Part shown: piece by piece, positions 50,871 through 58,962 of the stretch | Layout of the letters: the number at the start of each line of letters is the position of its first letter | Numbering within the stretch: the first letter of the stretch is position 1 | From: Io17-Chloro-G2 sp965226915 | GTDB taxonomy: Bacteria > Chloroflexota > Dehalococcoidia > Lucifugimonadales > UBA3495 | Reading direction: 5' to 3' | DNA length: 64,000 nucleotides | NCBI GenBank assembly: GCA_965226915.1 | Contig: CBDDEJ010000007.1 | Coordinates: forward strand, 248,001 to 312,000 | The notes under the pieces: generated by a model | Database searches by the model: none | Seen by the model: the letters and a program-made list of their open reading frames with translations, nothing else | Told to the model about the DNA's origin: nothing | Program-made: the position numbers and the translations under genes

Positions 50871-51498
50871 AGACTTTGCTCCCCTTGGCATCTTGTATCT
50901 CGACCAAAACTTCACCGGGTAAAGGTTTAAGTTCCGGGCTTAAGGACAGGGCTCGAATCATGACCGTCTGCCCTGGCTTGTAAATAGGCTTGTCGGTCTC
51001 TAGAAAAAGGATGGCGCCGGGTTCGACTTTCAATGTGGTTTCCTCTTGGAATCCGGGCCCGATGAGGCGAAGCTGGTAGCTTCCCTCGGGAAGGGCCGGC
51101 ACCGGCAGATCGATGATGCCGCTGCCGGTAATGCGGCCGGGGGCTAGAGCTAATACTCTCTGGTCGTCTAACAAACTGATCTCGACCAGACCCATCGCCG
51201 GTTCCTGACCAGAGAACAAAGAGACCGAGATGCCTTCGGTTTGGCCGGACCGGAGCACCCGTGGCGCCAAAGCGACGTAACCGTCGGGCGGATCCGAAGT
51301 AACGATCGGTACAAGCGGCGTCTGCGCCGGTACAGGCACGGCGGTATGGACTACAGTGGGGGCCGGCCCGAGGGTAACAACAGTGGGCGCCGGTCCCCGG
51401 GTGGCGGTGGGATTGTAAGGCTCGGCGCAGGCGACTCCGATCAGCCCGCCCAGCATGAGCATAAACACAAATATGGAAAGCAATTTACCGATTTTCAT
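50674..51498 (-). CDS. Alpha-2-macroglobulin-like lipoprotein, truncated at the repeat arm
   Basis: A 274-residue product. A signal peptide with lipobox GVAC (Cys24) is followed by a Pro/Thr linker, a beta-sandwich region, and an MG2-type domain (FLETDKPIYKPGQTVMIRAL near residue 188, then VWKVTAHLGDSEAQVDIRVEQYVLPKYEVTVD). Full-length bacterial alpha-2-macroglobulins exceed 1500 residues and carry a thioester; here the frame enters the right repeat arm and stops after LQRKPLL. The truncation coincides with the arm boundary, so the rearrangement made it. The TTTC-rich leader has no clear GGAGG. Confidence 0.75.
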   Translation of the reverse strand: MKIGKLLSIFVFMLMLGGLIGVACAEPYNPTATRGPAPTVVTLGPAPTVVHTAVPVPAQTPLVPIVTSDPPDGYVALAPRVLRSGQTEGISVSLFSGQEPAMGLVEISLLDDQRVLALAPGRITGSGIIDLPVPALPEGSYQLRLIGPGFQEETTLKVEPGAILFLETDKPIYKPGQTVMIRALSLSPELKPLPGEVLVEIQDAKGSKVFKTTAATSDFGMATLEMPLSTEPNLGVWKVTAHLGDSEAQVDIRVEQYVLPKYEVTVDLQRKPLL

Positions 51499-51743
51499 CT
51501 CGCTACCTCGTTTCGTTTCTTGAGTAGTAAGATGGAAGGTGGGCGATGAAAGTTCCCGAAGAAAATTAATGACAATAATCCTGGCCTCGGTTGGGGTATT
51601 ACCACTGACGGAATGTCATGCCGAGCCAGCCTCAGCGGCGAGGTATCTGAAGTCACTTTTGCATTGGTGGCCCTTAGTTTGGAATGGTCCATGGGTTGCT
51701 CTGCAATGCCGTAGGCTTCCTTTATAGTTGGCCTACGGCTCGC

Positions 51744-51788
51744 GGGATTTTGGTAGCTGGGATTTTGGTAGCTGGGATTTTGGTAGCG
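51744..51788. repeat. Three copies of a 15-bp repeat in the 51.5-51.9 kb gap
   Basis: GGGATTTTGGTAGCT occurs three times in a row (the last copy ends GCG). The surrounding 418-bp gap (51499-51916) shows no convincing gene; an ORF across it on the minus strand has SYQNP repeats that are merely the translation of this block. Confidence 0.7.
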
Positions 51789-51916
51789 GAGATTATAGAC
51801 TCCTCGCGCGGCTCGGAACGACATTGGCATGAGCGCCGACTCGTTGCCCATAGGCCACGGGGACATGTATCTGGAGCAAAATAGACACGGCATCCGCACT
51901 GCGCTAACATGCCTCT

Positions 51917-53026
51917 ATGGTTAGCGAACGTGCCCAGAGAAAGGTCGATCGAGCCGTAGACGAACCGGAAACCACCGTCGTTTTTAGAGGCGATGGAGAA
52001 CCGCAGACGCCGCAGCTCTTGGTGAAACAGCTGGAGGCGTTGGAATTGGCCAACGGCTTGGACGCGGATAGTTATTCCATTGGCGGAACCGTGGCGGACC
52101 TTGAACGACGGTTTGCTGGAGAACTGGGAAAAGAAGCCGCCATATTCATGCCCACCGGCACTCTGGCAAATCACCTGGCGGTCAGAGCGTTATACGGCGC
52201 CAAACCCAGAGCGGTGGTTCAGGAACAGAGCCACCTTTACAACGATACTGGCGACTGCGTGACTCAACTTAGCGGGATCAACCTTGTTGCTCTGGCTAAA
52301 GACCGGGCCTATTTCACCTTAGAGGAGTTGAAGGCGGCGGTCGAAGGTTCCGATTCGGGAAGGGTGGCCAATCCCGTGGGCGCGGTGATGGTGGAAAGTC
52401 CAGTGCGGCGTCAAATGGGCCAGGTGGTTCCCCTTGAGGAAATGACGGCCATTACCGACTATTGCAAGGCCCACGGCATCGGGACGCACCTGGACGGAGC
52501 GCGGTTCTATATGATGTCGGCGGCGTCTGGCATTGGTCTCCGGGAGTACTCCGGGTTGTTCGACACCGTTTACGTTTCTTTGTACAAGTATCTCGGCGCG
52601 CCCTTCGGCGGCATTCTCGCCGGGGATTCCCGCCTGATCGAAGGCATGTTCCACACCAGGAGAATGTTTGGAGGCGGCCTAGCGCAAGCCTATCTTGCGG
52701 CCGCCCTGGCTTTGAAAGGATTGGAAGGTTTTGAAGAACGCTTTAATGCGGCGTTAGGCAAGGGAAGAGACCTGTTCCAAATGCTTAACCGTTTGCCGGC
52801 TATCGAGATAGAAGAGTTTGAACATGGCTCCAACATATTCCCTCTAACGTTCGCCCCCGGTGTGAACATCGGCAAAACCGTTGAAGCACTCCGCCAATCC
52901 GGCGTATACCTATATCCAGATGAAGGGACCGATAGGTATTCCCGGCTAACGGTGAACACGACGATTCTAAGACAATCCAACGACGCGATCTTCCGAGCGT
53001 TCGAGGAGGCCACCGGCGCCGCATAG
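51917..53026 (+). CDS. Low-specificity threonine aldolase-like PLP enzyme
   Basis: A 369-residue fold-type I PLP enzyme that cleaves L-threonine or related beta-hydroxy amino acids to glycine and aldehyde. MPTGTLANHLAVRAL near residue 75, HLDGARFYMMSAASG near 193 (cofactor Asp), and the Schiff-base lysine in YVSLYKYLGAPFGG near 222 are present. The first 18 residues (MVSERAQRKVDRAVDEPE) are not typical of the family but resemble the leader of the kinase at 28724 (MASERAQRQIDRLLDEAE). The 12 bases CTGCGCTAACAT before both starts are also the same. A 5' fusion is likely; the enzyme proper starts at about residue 20. Confidence 0.88.
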   Translation: MVSERAQRKVDRAVDEPETTVVFRGDGEPQTPQLLVKQLEALELANGLDADSYSIGGTVADLERRFAGELGKEAAIFMPTGTLANHLAVRALYGAKPRAVVQEQSHLYNDTGDCVTQLSGINLVALAKDRAYFTLEELKAAVEGSDSGRVANPVGAVMVESPVRRQMGQVVPLEEMTAITDYCKAHGIGTHLDGARFYMMSAASGIGLREYSGLFDTVYVSLYKYLGAPFGGILAGDSRLIEGMFHTRRMFGGGLAQAYLAAALALKGLEGFEERFNAALGKGRDLFQMLNRLPAIEIEEFEHGSNIFPLTFAPGVNIGKTVEALRQSGVYLYPDEGTDRYSRLTVNTTILRQSNDAIFRAFEEATGAA

Positions 53027-53500
53027 CGTGGTTGCCTAAGTGAACGTTCGACGACGGTGGGCTTAATTAGGGAGGCTTAATTAGAGAGCCTTAGTTAGGA
53101 GAAAGTCGATGCCACTTCAGATTCGCCCAGAAGACCCTCGGATATCCTGGCAGGGGGCCATCTCGTTCGAACAAACTGATCAATGGACCATGCCCTGGCG
53201 AATTCCGTTTGAAGACCGCGCCTAAGTCCGAATCCACCGATGGACCCGGATGGAGGGCGTGAGGACAGCGGAAGAGGGGGGAGGGAGTTGCAGGCGCGAT
53301 GATCCGGGCTCGAATTCGGGTAGACGGGAGGTTGGCGGGCGGTCGCAGGCGCTTTTGGGGGCGCCGATGGCGGTCTGCAGTGGCTGTGCTGAGCGAGATG
53401 GCGGGATAGGACACGGGAAGAGGCGCTCGCGGACCGGGACTGGCGCGAGTTTGCCGGGACGTTCAGTTGGCCGGATGGCGGGTCAGTTGCAGACGGGTCG
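53027..53500. other. Intergenic region with short AATTAG repeats, no gene
   Basis: The left part holds GCTTAATTAG twice and CCTTAGTTAG once (about 53060-53097). The rest is GC-rich with long frames open only by composition. It may contain the right part of the IS1380-type element, but I could not define its terminal repeat. Confidence 0.4.
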
Positions 53501-54825
53501 TCAGGCTGGGAGTGGCAGGGCGCGCAGCCGGGCCAGGGCGCGACTGAACTGGGTTTCCCAAGGCCAGCGCTGGGGCAGATGCAGGGTGAGGCGGCGCGCC
53601 GAGCGGGTGAGCCGTCCGGCCAGGGAGAAGAACCGTCGCCTGAGGGTCTTGGTGGTCACGATCTGCTCGCCCAGGCCGATGCGCGCGGTCCAGCGGGCCA
53701 GGTTGTGGGCCATCACCTGGACGGCCAGCCAGGCGCCGTTGGCGGCGAAGCGGCCGGACGGCATGTGGTTCAACCCGACGCCGTACTTGAGGTCGCGCAT
53801 CGCATTCTCGATCTCGGCGTGGCGGCGGTGGTCGGCCTCTAGTTCCAGGGTCTCTCCGTCCCGGTCGGTGATGAAGCCGTGATAACTGTAGGTGGCGAAG
53901 AGGGCCAGTTGGGAACCGGGGGTCGGCTGCACCCGCCGGACGATGAGCCGCACCGGCGCGGCGTCCGGCTCACTCTGGAAGGGGGTATAAGTCGTCTCGG
54001 CCACAGCGGCGGCGCCGTCCATCCAGTAGGGAATCGGCGTCCAGGCAGCTTCGGGTATGGCCTCGATGAGATTGCGCAGGCTTTTGTGCTGGCGGATGGT
54101 GATGGAGAAGCGCACGTCCAGCTTGCGGCAGACGGCGACCACGGCGTGGGTATAGAAGCCGCTGTCGGCCCGCAGGGTGATCTGCCCGCTGGCGCCAGCG
54201 TAGCGCACCCGCCCCACCGTCTCCCGCAGGAAGTGGGCGGCCCCGCGGGCGGTGTTGGCGCGGCCCTCGCGCAGCCGGGACATCAGCACGTCGCCGGCGC
54301 CGGCGGCGACGGCCAACAGCGGGTGATAGCCCCGGGCGCCGGTGTAGCCGTGGTGGCGGGCGCCCTCCTTGGCCAGTCCGTAGGTCTCGCAGATCGTCGA
54401 ATCAAGGTCGATGGTAAATGGTGCGTCGCCGGGTCCGGCTCCGGCCTGCCAGGCCCGGGCCAGCAACTCGCGGCTCACCCGGTCCAGTTGGCGGACGTGG
54501 CCCCAGCGAAGCTGCGCAGGAAGGCGCCCAGGGTGGAGGGCGCCTTGAGCACACTGCCCAGGGTGCAGGCTGTCCCGCCGGCGCGCAGCGCATCGGCGTC
54601 GTCGATGCAGTCGCCGCCCGCCAACGCAGATGCCACCAGCGTCATCATCTTGTCACCGGTGTTGGCTCGGCCTGGGGCCCGGCCCAGGTCCAGGCGCCGG
54701 TCAACCAGTTGGGAAAGGCCGAGGTGCAAGGCCAAGGTGGCGGGAAGGAGCAGGCCGGCATTGTTGACCAGGCGGTGGTCGTCGAAGGAGATGTGGATGC
54801 GGTCGAGGTGGTTGCGTGGTCGCAT
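53501..54825 (-). pseudogene. IS1380-family transposase, frameshifted
   Basis: The N-terminal 116 residues (MRPRNHLDRIHISFDDHRLV, LVNNAGLLLPATLALHLGLS, GDKMMTLVASALAGGDCIDD) run to FLRSFAGATSANWTG and stop. The expected WGHVRQLDRVSRELLARAW follows in the next frame, which leads through FTIDLDSTICETYG, GYTGARGYHPLLAVAAGAG, LRADSGFYTHAVV and YGVGLNHMPSGRF to 53501. One base is missing near 54500. Together they form the DDE transposase of IS1380. GC content is higher than in the neighbours. Ends of the element were not found. Confidence 0.82.
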
Positions 54826-55297
54826 CTATTGGGTGCTCCTTGTTTCTGGTCGGTTTTCTGTTATAAAACCATTATCCCAGATTCAGAGGAGCACTTCTTT
54901 CCCTATCCGCCCTGTCGCGACACGCCCTCTATCGGTGGATTCGGGCTTAGGAAAACACCTTGATGGCTTACCGTATTCTTGGGGAAATATCCGTTTACAT
55001 AACTAATTCGGCTGTTGATGTGGTAAAATCCAGTTGCGCCCTCGACCCAGGCCATCTAGACCAAGACGGCGGCGCCAACCTTGTTGGTTTCCCGCATCGC
55101 CTCCATGGCGACTTCGAATAGAATATCCCCGGATTGTGAACTGTTGGTGTTTCGGTCTTAACCCTGGGTCCGGCGGTGAGTGTGGAACGTGTGCGGGTTC
55201 CCCACAGGGCGGTTAGGCTTTTGAACCATTGCCTGCCTTTTTGCAATTACGGTCATCCCTTATGAATCAATTATTTCAGGTGAGAGGAGGAGCGAAG
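54826..55297. other. Intergenic region between the IS1380-type gene and ytxH, no gene
   Basis: About 470 bp without a supported ORF. The first 80 bp are AT-rich and may hold the left end of the IS1380-type element. A short stretch before 55298 carries the ribosome site of the next gene. Confidence 0.4.
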
Positions 55298-55507
55298 ATG
55301 AGCACAGCGAACAACTTTTTGGTGGGGTTACTCATCGGAGTTGCGGTTGGCGCCGCGGCGGGAGTCCTAATGGCGCCCAAGGTTGGCAAAGAGACACGTC
55401 AGATCGTAGGAGCGCGAGCAACCCAGGCCAAGCAAAAGACCGGGAATTATGTGGGCGCCCTTCGGCAACGGATCAAGAAAGAGGGCGACCCTCAAGGCGT
55501 TAAATAA
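55298..55507 (+). CDS. YtxH-family small membrane-anchored protein
   Basis: A 69-residue protein with one N-terminal hydrophobic segment (FLVGLLIGVAVGAAAGVLMAP) followed by a basic helical tail (KVGKETRQIVGARATQAKQK), the typical YtxH/gas-vesicle GvpP-like layout with MAPKxGKETR. Such proteins are linked to general stress in Bacillus. GAGGAGG precedes the ATG 55298; an upstream in-frame TTG is ignored. Confidence 0.8.
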   Translation: MSTANNFLVGLLIGVAVGAAAGVLMAPKVGKETRQIVGARATQAKQKTGNYVGALRQRIKKEGDPQGVK

Positions 55508-56312
55508 AAAGACTTCGCGACTGAACTGGAACGCGGTTGAGGTCGCGCCCGGCTAAAAAATCGCTTTGCAGACGATTCGTTATCGCAGCCGGATGGCATG
55601 TGATGTCCAACAGTGTTTGGTCATTGCTGGCTAATCGTTCTGTCCAGCATAGATTCGGCGCGGCGCTCGGGAGATTGTCTACCGGCGTTGCGCCATCAAC
55701 ACCAGCATCAACACACGGGTTATTGGCCGCCTGGCCATAGCCCTACCAAACGAAGGATGCACCCGTAATCGTGGGTAAGATTTAGGGCTGCATGTTGATT
55801 TCGATGATTGCCGCCTGTAGATCAGCAACGTCTATCCCCAAAGCTACCGCGGATTCCACGTCTTTCCTGGCCTCTTCAGCTTTTTCGATAAAGGTGTAAG
55901 ACCAGGCTCGGTTGTAATAGGCCGTGGCAAGTTGGGCGTCGAGTTCTATAGCTCGCCCATAATCATTGATGGCTCTTTCATGCTGGCCCAAATCATCGAA
56001 AGCGGATCCCCGGTTGTTGTAAGCCGCTGAGTCACGGGGGTTGAACCTTATAGCTTCGTTGTAATCTTGGATTGCCAGTTGATGCTGGTCTAAGTTGTCG
56101 TAAGCGGTTCCCCTGTTGTTATATGCCGTAGGATTTTCGGGATCAAGCCTGATAGCCTCGTCATAGTCATCAATGGCCAATTGGTTATGGCCTAGATCAT
56201 GGTAGGAAGTCCCGCGGTTGTATGAGGTGGTACCCAAAAACTAGACAGGTGGCTAAGAGAGAGTCCAGCTCCTAAAATACCGGCAGCGGTTGCTGTTGGG
56301 GAGGAGAAGGAC

Positions 56313-56612
56313 ATGAGGCAGACGAGGAAGAAACACAGCCCAGCGTTCAAGGCCAAGGTGGCCCTGGCCGCTCTTCAAGGGGAAGAGACCATCGCCCAGT
56401 TGGCCAGCCGATTTGAGGTCCATCCCAGCCAGATTCACGCTTGGAAAAGGGCCCTGTTAGAAAGGGCCCTGTTAGAAGGAGCTCCGGAGCTATTTGCCGA
56501 CAACCATAAATCCCAGGAAAAGGCCAAAGAAGCTCAAATTGACCAACTCTACCGGCACATCGGCCAGCTGAAGGTGGAACGCGATTTTTTGTCGGAAAGG
56601 TCCGGTCTATGA
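56313..56612 (+). CDS. IS3-family transposase OrfA (HTH)
   Basis: A 99-residue DNA-binding chain: KHSPAFKAKVALAALQGEETIAQLASRFEVHPSQIHAWKRAL forms the helix-turn-helix and a leucine zipper follows (EAQIDQLYRHIGQLKVERDFL), each read in shorter blocks. A 15-bp duplication (GGGCCCTGTTAGAAA) inside it repeats ERALL. It ends with TGA overlapping the OrfB start as ATGA. Confidence 0.9.
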   Translation: MRQTRKKHSPAFKAKVALAALQGEETIAQLASRFEVHPSQIHAWKRALLERALLEGAPELFADNHKSQEKAKEAQIDQLYRHIGQLKVERDFLSERSGL

Positions 56613-57544
56613 ATCGCAGCCTGCGGCAGGCCATGATCGACCGAGGCCATAAGCAACTGTCCCTGGTCCGTCAGTGTACACTGCTGAACATCAGCCGAGC
56701 CTCAGTGTACTACCGGCCAGTCTCGACCAGAGCAGAAGACCTGGAGTTGATGGCTCGGATGGACCGTCAGTATTTGAAGACGCCCTTCTACGGTTCCAGG
56801 AGGATGAAGGCCTGGCTGCTGGCAGAGGGCTACCTAGTGAGCCGAAGCAAGGTTCGAAGGCTGATGCGGTTGATGGGCCTGGAAGCCATCTATCGGCGTC
56901 CCAACACTAGCAAGCCAGCTCCGGGACATCGGGTCTATCCCTACCTGCTGAAGGGAGTGGATGTTAATCGGGTCGACCAGGTCTGGGCGGCGGACATTAC
57001 CTACATTCCCATGGCTCAGGGCTTCCTGTACCTGGTGGCCATCATGGACTGGCACAGCCGGCATGTGCTGGCCTGGAAGCTCTCCAACACCATGGACACG
57101 GACTTCTATGTGACGGCGTTGGAGGCAGCATTGGGCAAGGGACGGCCGGAGGTCTTTAACACGGACCAGGGGGCACAGTTCACCAGTGATGCCTTTACCC
57201 AGACGTTGGAGGAGCGGGGCATTCGGGTCAGCATGGATGGTAAAGGTAGGTACCTGGACAACATCTTTGTGGAGCGGTTGTGGCGGAGCATCAAGTATGA
57301 GGAGGTGTATCTGAAGGCATACCAGACTGTCGCAGAAGCCCGAGTTGGGATCAACGCTTACCTGGAGTTCTACAACCGGCGGAGACCTCACCAGTCTTTG
57401 GGCTATCGAACCCCAGCACAGGTGTACCAAAAGGGCCAGGCAGAAAAGAGGGTAGCAGCTCAAGAACCAGGGCTGACATCGGGCTTGGTGAAACCTAGCG
57501 TAGGGGCGGGAGACTCTCTTAATTTAGCCCTCAGGCTGTCTTAA
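56609..57544 (+). CDS. IS3-family transposase OrfB (DDE integrase core)
   Basis: A 311-residue catalytic chain. An HTH_21-type region (SRRMKAWLLAEGYLVSRSKVRRLM, read in parts) precedes the rve core: WAADITYIPMAQGFLYLVAI (Asp), FNTDQGAQFTSDAF (Asp) and YLDNIFVERLWRSIKYEEVY (Glu). The end has YNRRRPHQSLGYRTPAQVY. Its ATG overlaps the OrfA stop, so translation is by coupling or frameshift fusion. Confidence 0.92.
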   Translation: MNRSLRQAMIDRGHKQLSLVRQCTLLNISRASVYYRPVSTRAEDLELMARMDRQYLKTPFYGSRRMKAWLLAEGYLVSRSKVRRLMRLMGLEAIYRRPNTSKPAPGHRVYPYLLKGVDVNRVDQVWAADITYIPMAQGFLYLVAIMDWHSRHVLAWKLSNTMDTDFYVTALEAALGKGRPEVFNTDQGAQFTSDAFTQTLEERGIRVSMDGKGRYLDNIFVERLWRSIKYEEVYLKAYQTVAEARVGINAYLEFYNRRRPHQSLGYRTPAQVYQKGQAEKRVAAQEPGLTSGLVKPSVGAGDSLNLALRLS

Positions 57545-58552
57545 TCATTGGGTCCACCTTAGTAATACGTCACGGGATCATTCGGGTCTAGCCGAATGGC
57601 TTCGTCGTAGTCCTTGATTGCTTGTTTATGCTGGCCCAAGTTGTCGTAGGCCAGATCCCGGTTGTTGTAGGTCACAGCATTGAGCGGGTCTAGGCGGATG
57701 GCTTCGTCATAGTCCTGCGTGGCTTTTTGATGCCAGCCCGGGTCGTCGTAGGCTGTGGCCCGGTTGTTGTAAGCCGAGGAATCCAGGGGGTCCAGAACGA
57801 TTGCCTTGGTGTAGTCTTGGATGGCCCGCCGATATTCGCCCAAATCATAGTATGCGGCGCCACGGTTGTAGTAAGTCAAAGAATCTTCGGGATTGATCCT
57901 GATTGCTTCGTCATAGTCGATTATGGCCCGGCGTTGCTGACCCAGGTCATGGAATGCGAGGCCCCGGTTGTTGTCGGTCAGCGCTTTCTGAGGGTCAAGC
58001 CTGAACGAATCATCGTATTCTTCAATGGCTTCAGTTAGCCGGGATTGGTCTTGAAGTATCACGCTCGCGGCGAAATGCATATCCGCTTCACTTACTCCAC
58101 CAACACACGCCACCAAGACCGATGAGAACAACGATGCCAAGATGATGGCTGGCCGGCAGATTAGTTTCATCCTCGTGCTCCTGACAAGATCCACGCGGGC
58201 ATCCGATGGTAGACCAGCTCTAGAATAACCGCGCTCACGCTCCCATTCCCGCTTCGGCCGAGCTTCGGTTTGGGTAAAGCTAGAGATTTGGCTGAGCAGT
58301 CCTTGAGATGCTCAGTCGCTGTTTACAGCGGTAGGCAACGTATCGCCGTGGCGCCGGTGAACCGGCGCCTGGAGTTTGATCAACTTTTCCGCCCTGTATG
58401 GCCCCGGCGAATACAGGACATCGTTAATTGGCGTTATCCTCACCTTTGCCAGCAAGGCGGGCCAAGAGTTTTTCTTCTTCCCGGCGCCGGTCCGACGCCC
58501 GCTGCAGCGTCTCTTGAAGGGTCTGTTGGCGCTTCACTTGCTGTGTGGTGTC

Positions 58553-58678
58553 CTACCGTTGACCCTGGTCCGGCGCGGAACCGCCGCCCGGTGTGAAGTC
58601 GCAGGCGGTAACCAGAAAAGCCGCCAGTACGATTACGGTCAGAACCAGAATGCGGAGAGAACGATTAATCTTCCTCAT
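58553..58678 (-). CDS. Small lipoprotein
   Basis: A 41-residue ORF with a basic start, a hydrophobic stretch (ILVLTVIVLAAFLVTAC) and a lipobox ending in Cys26, then DFTPGGGSAPDQGQR. AGGAGGCG before the ATG at good spacing supports translation. A short lipidated peptide of unknown role. Regions 58170-58552 and 58679-58962 show nothing else I can support. Confidence 0.5.
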   Translation of the reverse strand: MRKINRSLRILVLTVIVLAAFLVTACDFTPGGGSAPDQGQR

Positions 58679-58962
58679 GGACGCCTCCTGCAAAGATGGG
58701 TTACTCCCACCGTCACCCGAATGGGTTATTGTGGCTTCCACGAGTTTGCCAAATGCCGGTGACGCGGACGGGGCAAATGGAGCGACGACGCGGTGATTTT
58801 TGGTGACATTTAGCTCCATGCCAGACGCCGCAGGTGGATCTCGAAGCTGGGTCCGGTTTGTGGATGGGACACTGCCGCAGAAAGCAGGGGGGAGCCATGT
58901 CCGCCGGTGCGATGGGACTCGGGTAGCGTGAGTCGGTGCCGTGGAGCGGACCACCAGGGTGT

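Larger units (their letters stand above)
56223..57561 (+). mobile_element. IS3-family insertion sequence in the TPR gene (1339 bp)
   Basis: The ends are inverted repeats: TGAGGTGGTACCCAA at the left and TAAGGTGGACCCAA (inverted) at the right. GTA is duplicated on both sides (56220-56222 and 57562-57564), the 3-bp duplication usual for IS3. Two ORFs overlap by 4 bp. Both look intact, so the element may be active and the insertion recent. Confidence 0.92.
55782..58170 (-). pseudogene. TPR-repeat lipoprotein split by an IS3 element
   Basis: From ATG 58170 (GGAG ribosome site), a signal peptide with lipobox VLVAC is followed by consecutive 34-residue TPR units of the YNNRGxAYxDLGQ type with EAIRLDP linkers. 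The frame is interrupted after DPVTYY at 57562 by IS3 and resumes at 56222 with NRGTSYHDLG and further TPRs to 55782. Removing 56223-57561 and one GTA restores T-Y-Y-N-R-G in frame. The intact protein would be about 345 residues with about nine TPRs, a surface scaffold. The 5' half, ending near the element, could still be exported. Confidence 0.85.

Noticed and set aside
51495..51899. 134-residue minus-strand ORF with SYQNP repeats
   Set aside because: The repeat residues arise from the 15-bp minisatellite, there is no ribosome site and the composition is not protein-like.
53091..53414. 107-residue minus-strand ORF after threonine aldolase
   Set aside because: GC-rich frame open by composition, Arg/Pro/Ser biased, no start signal.
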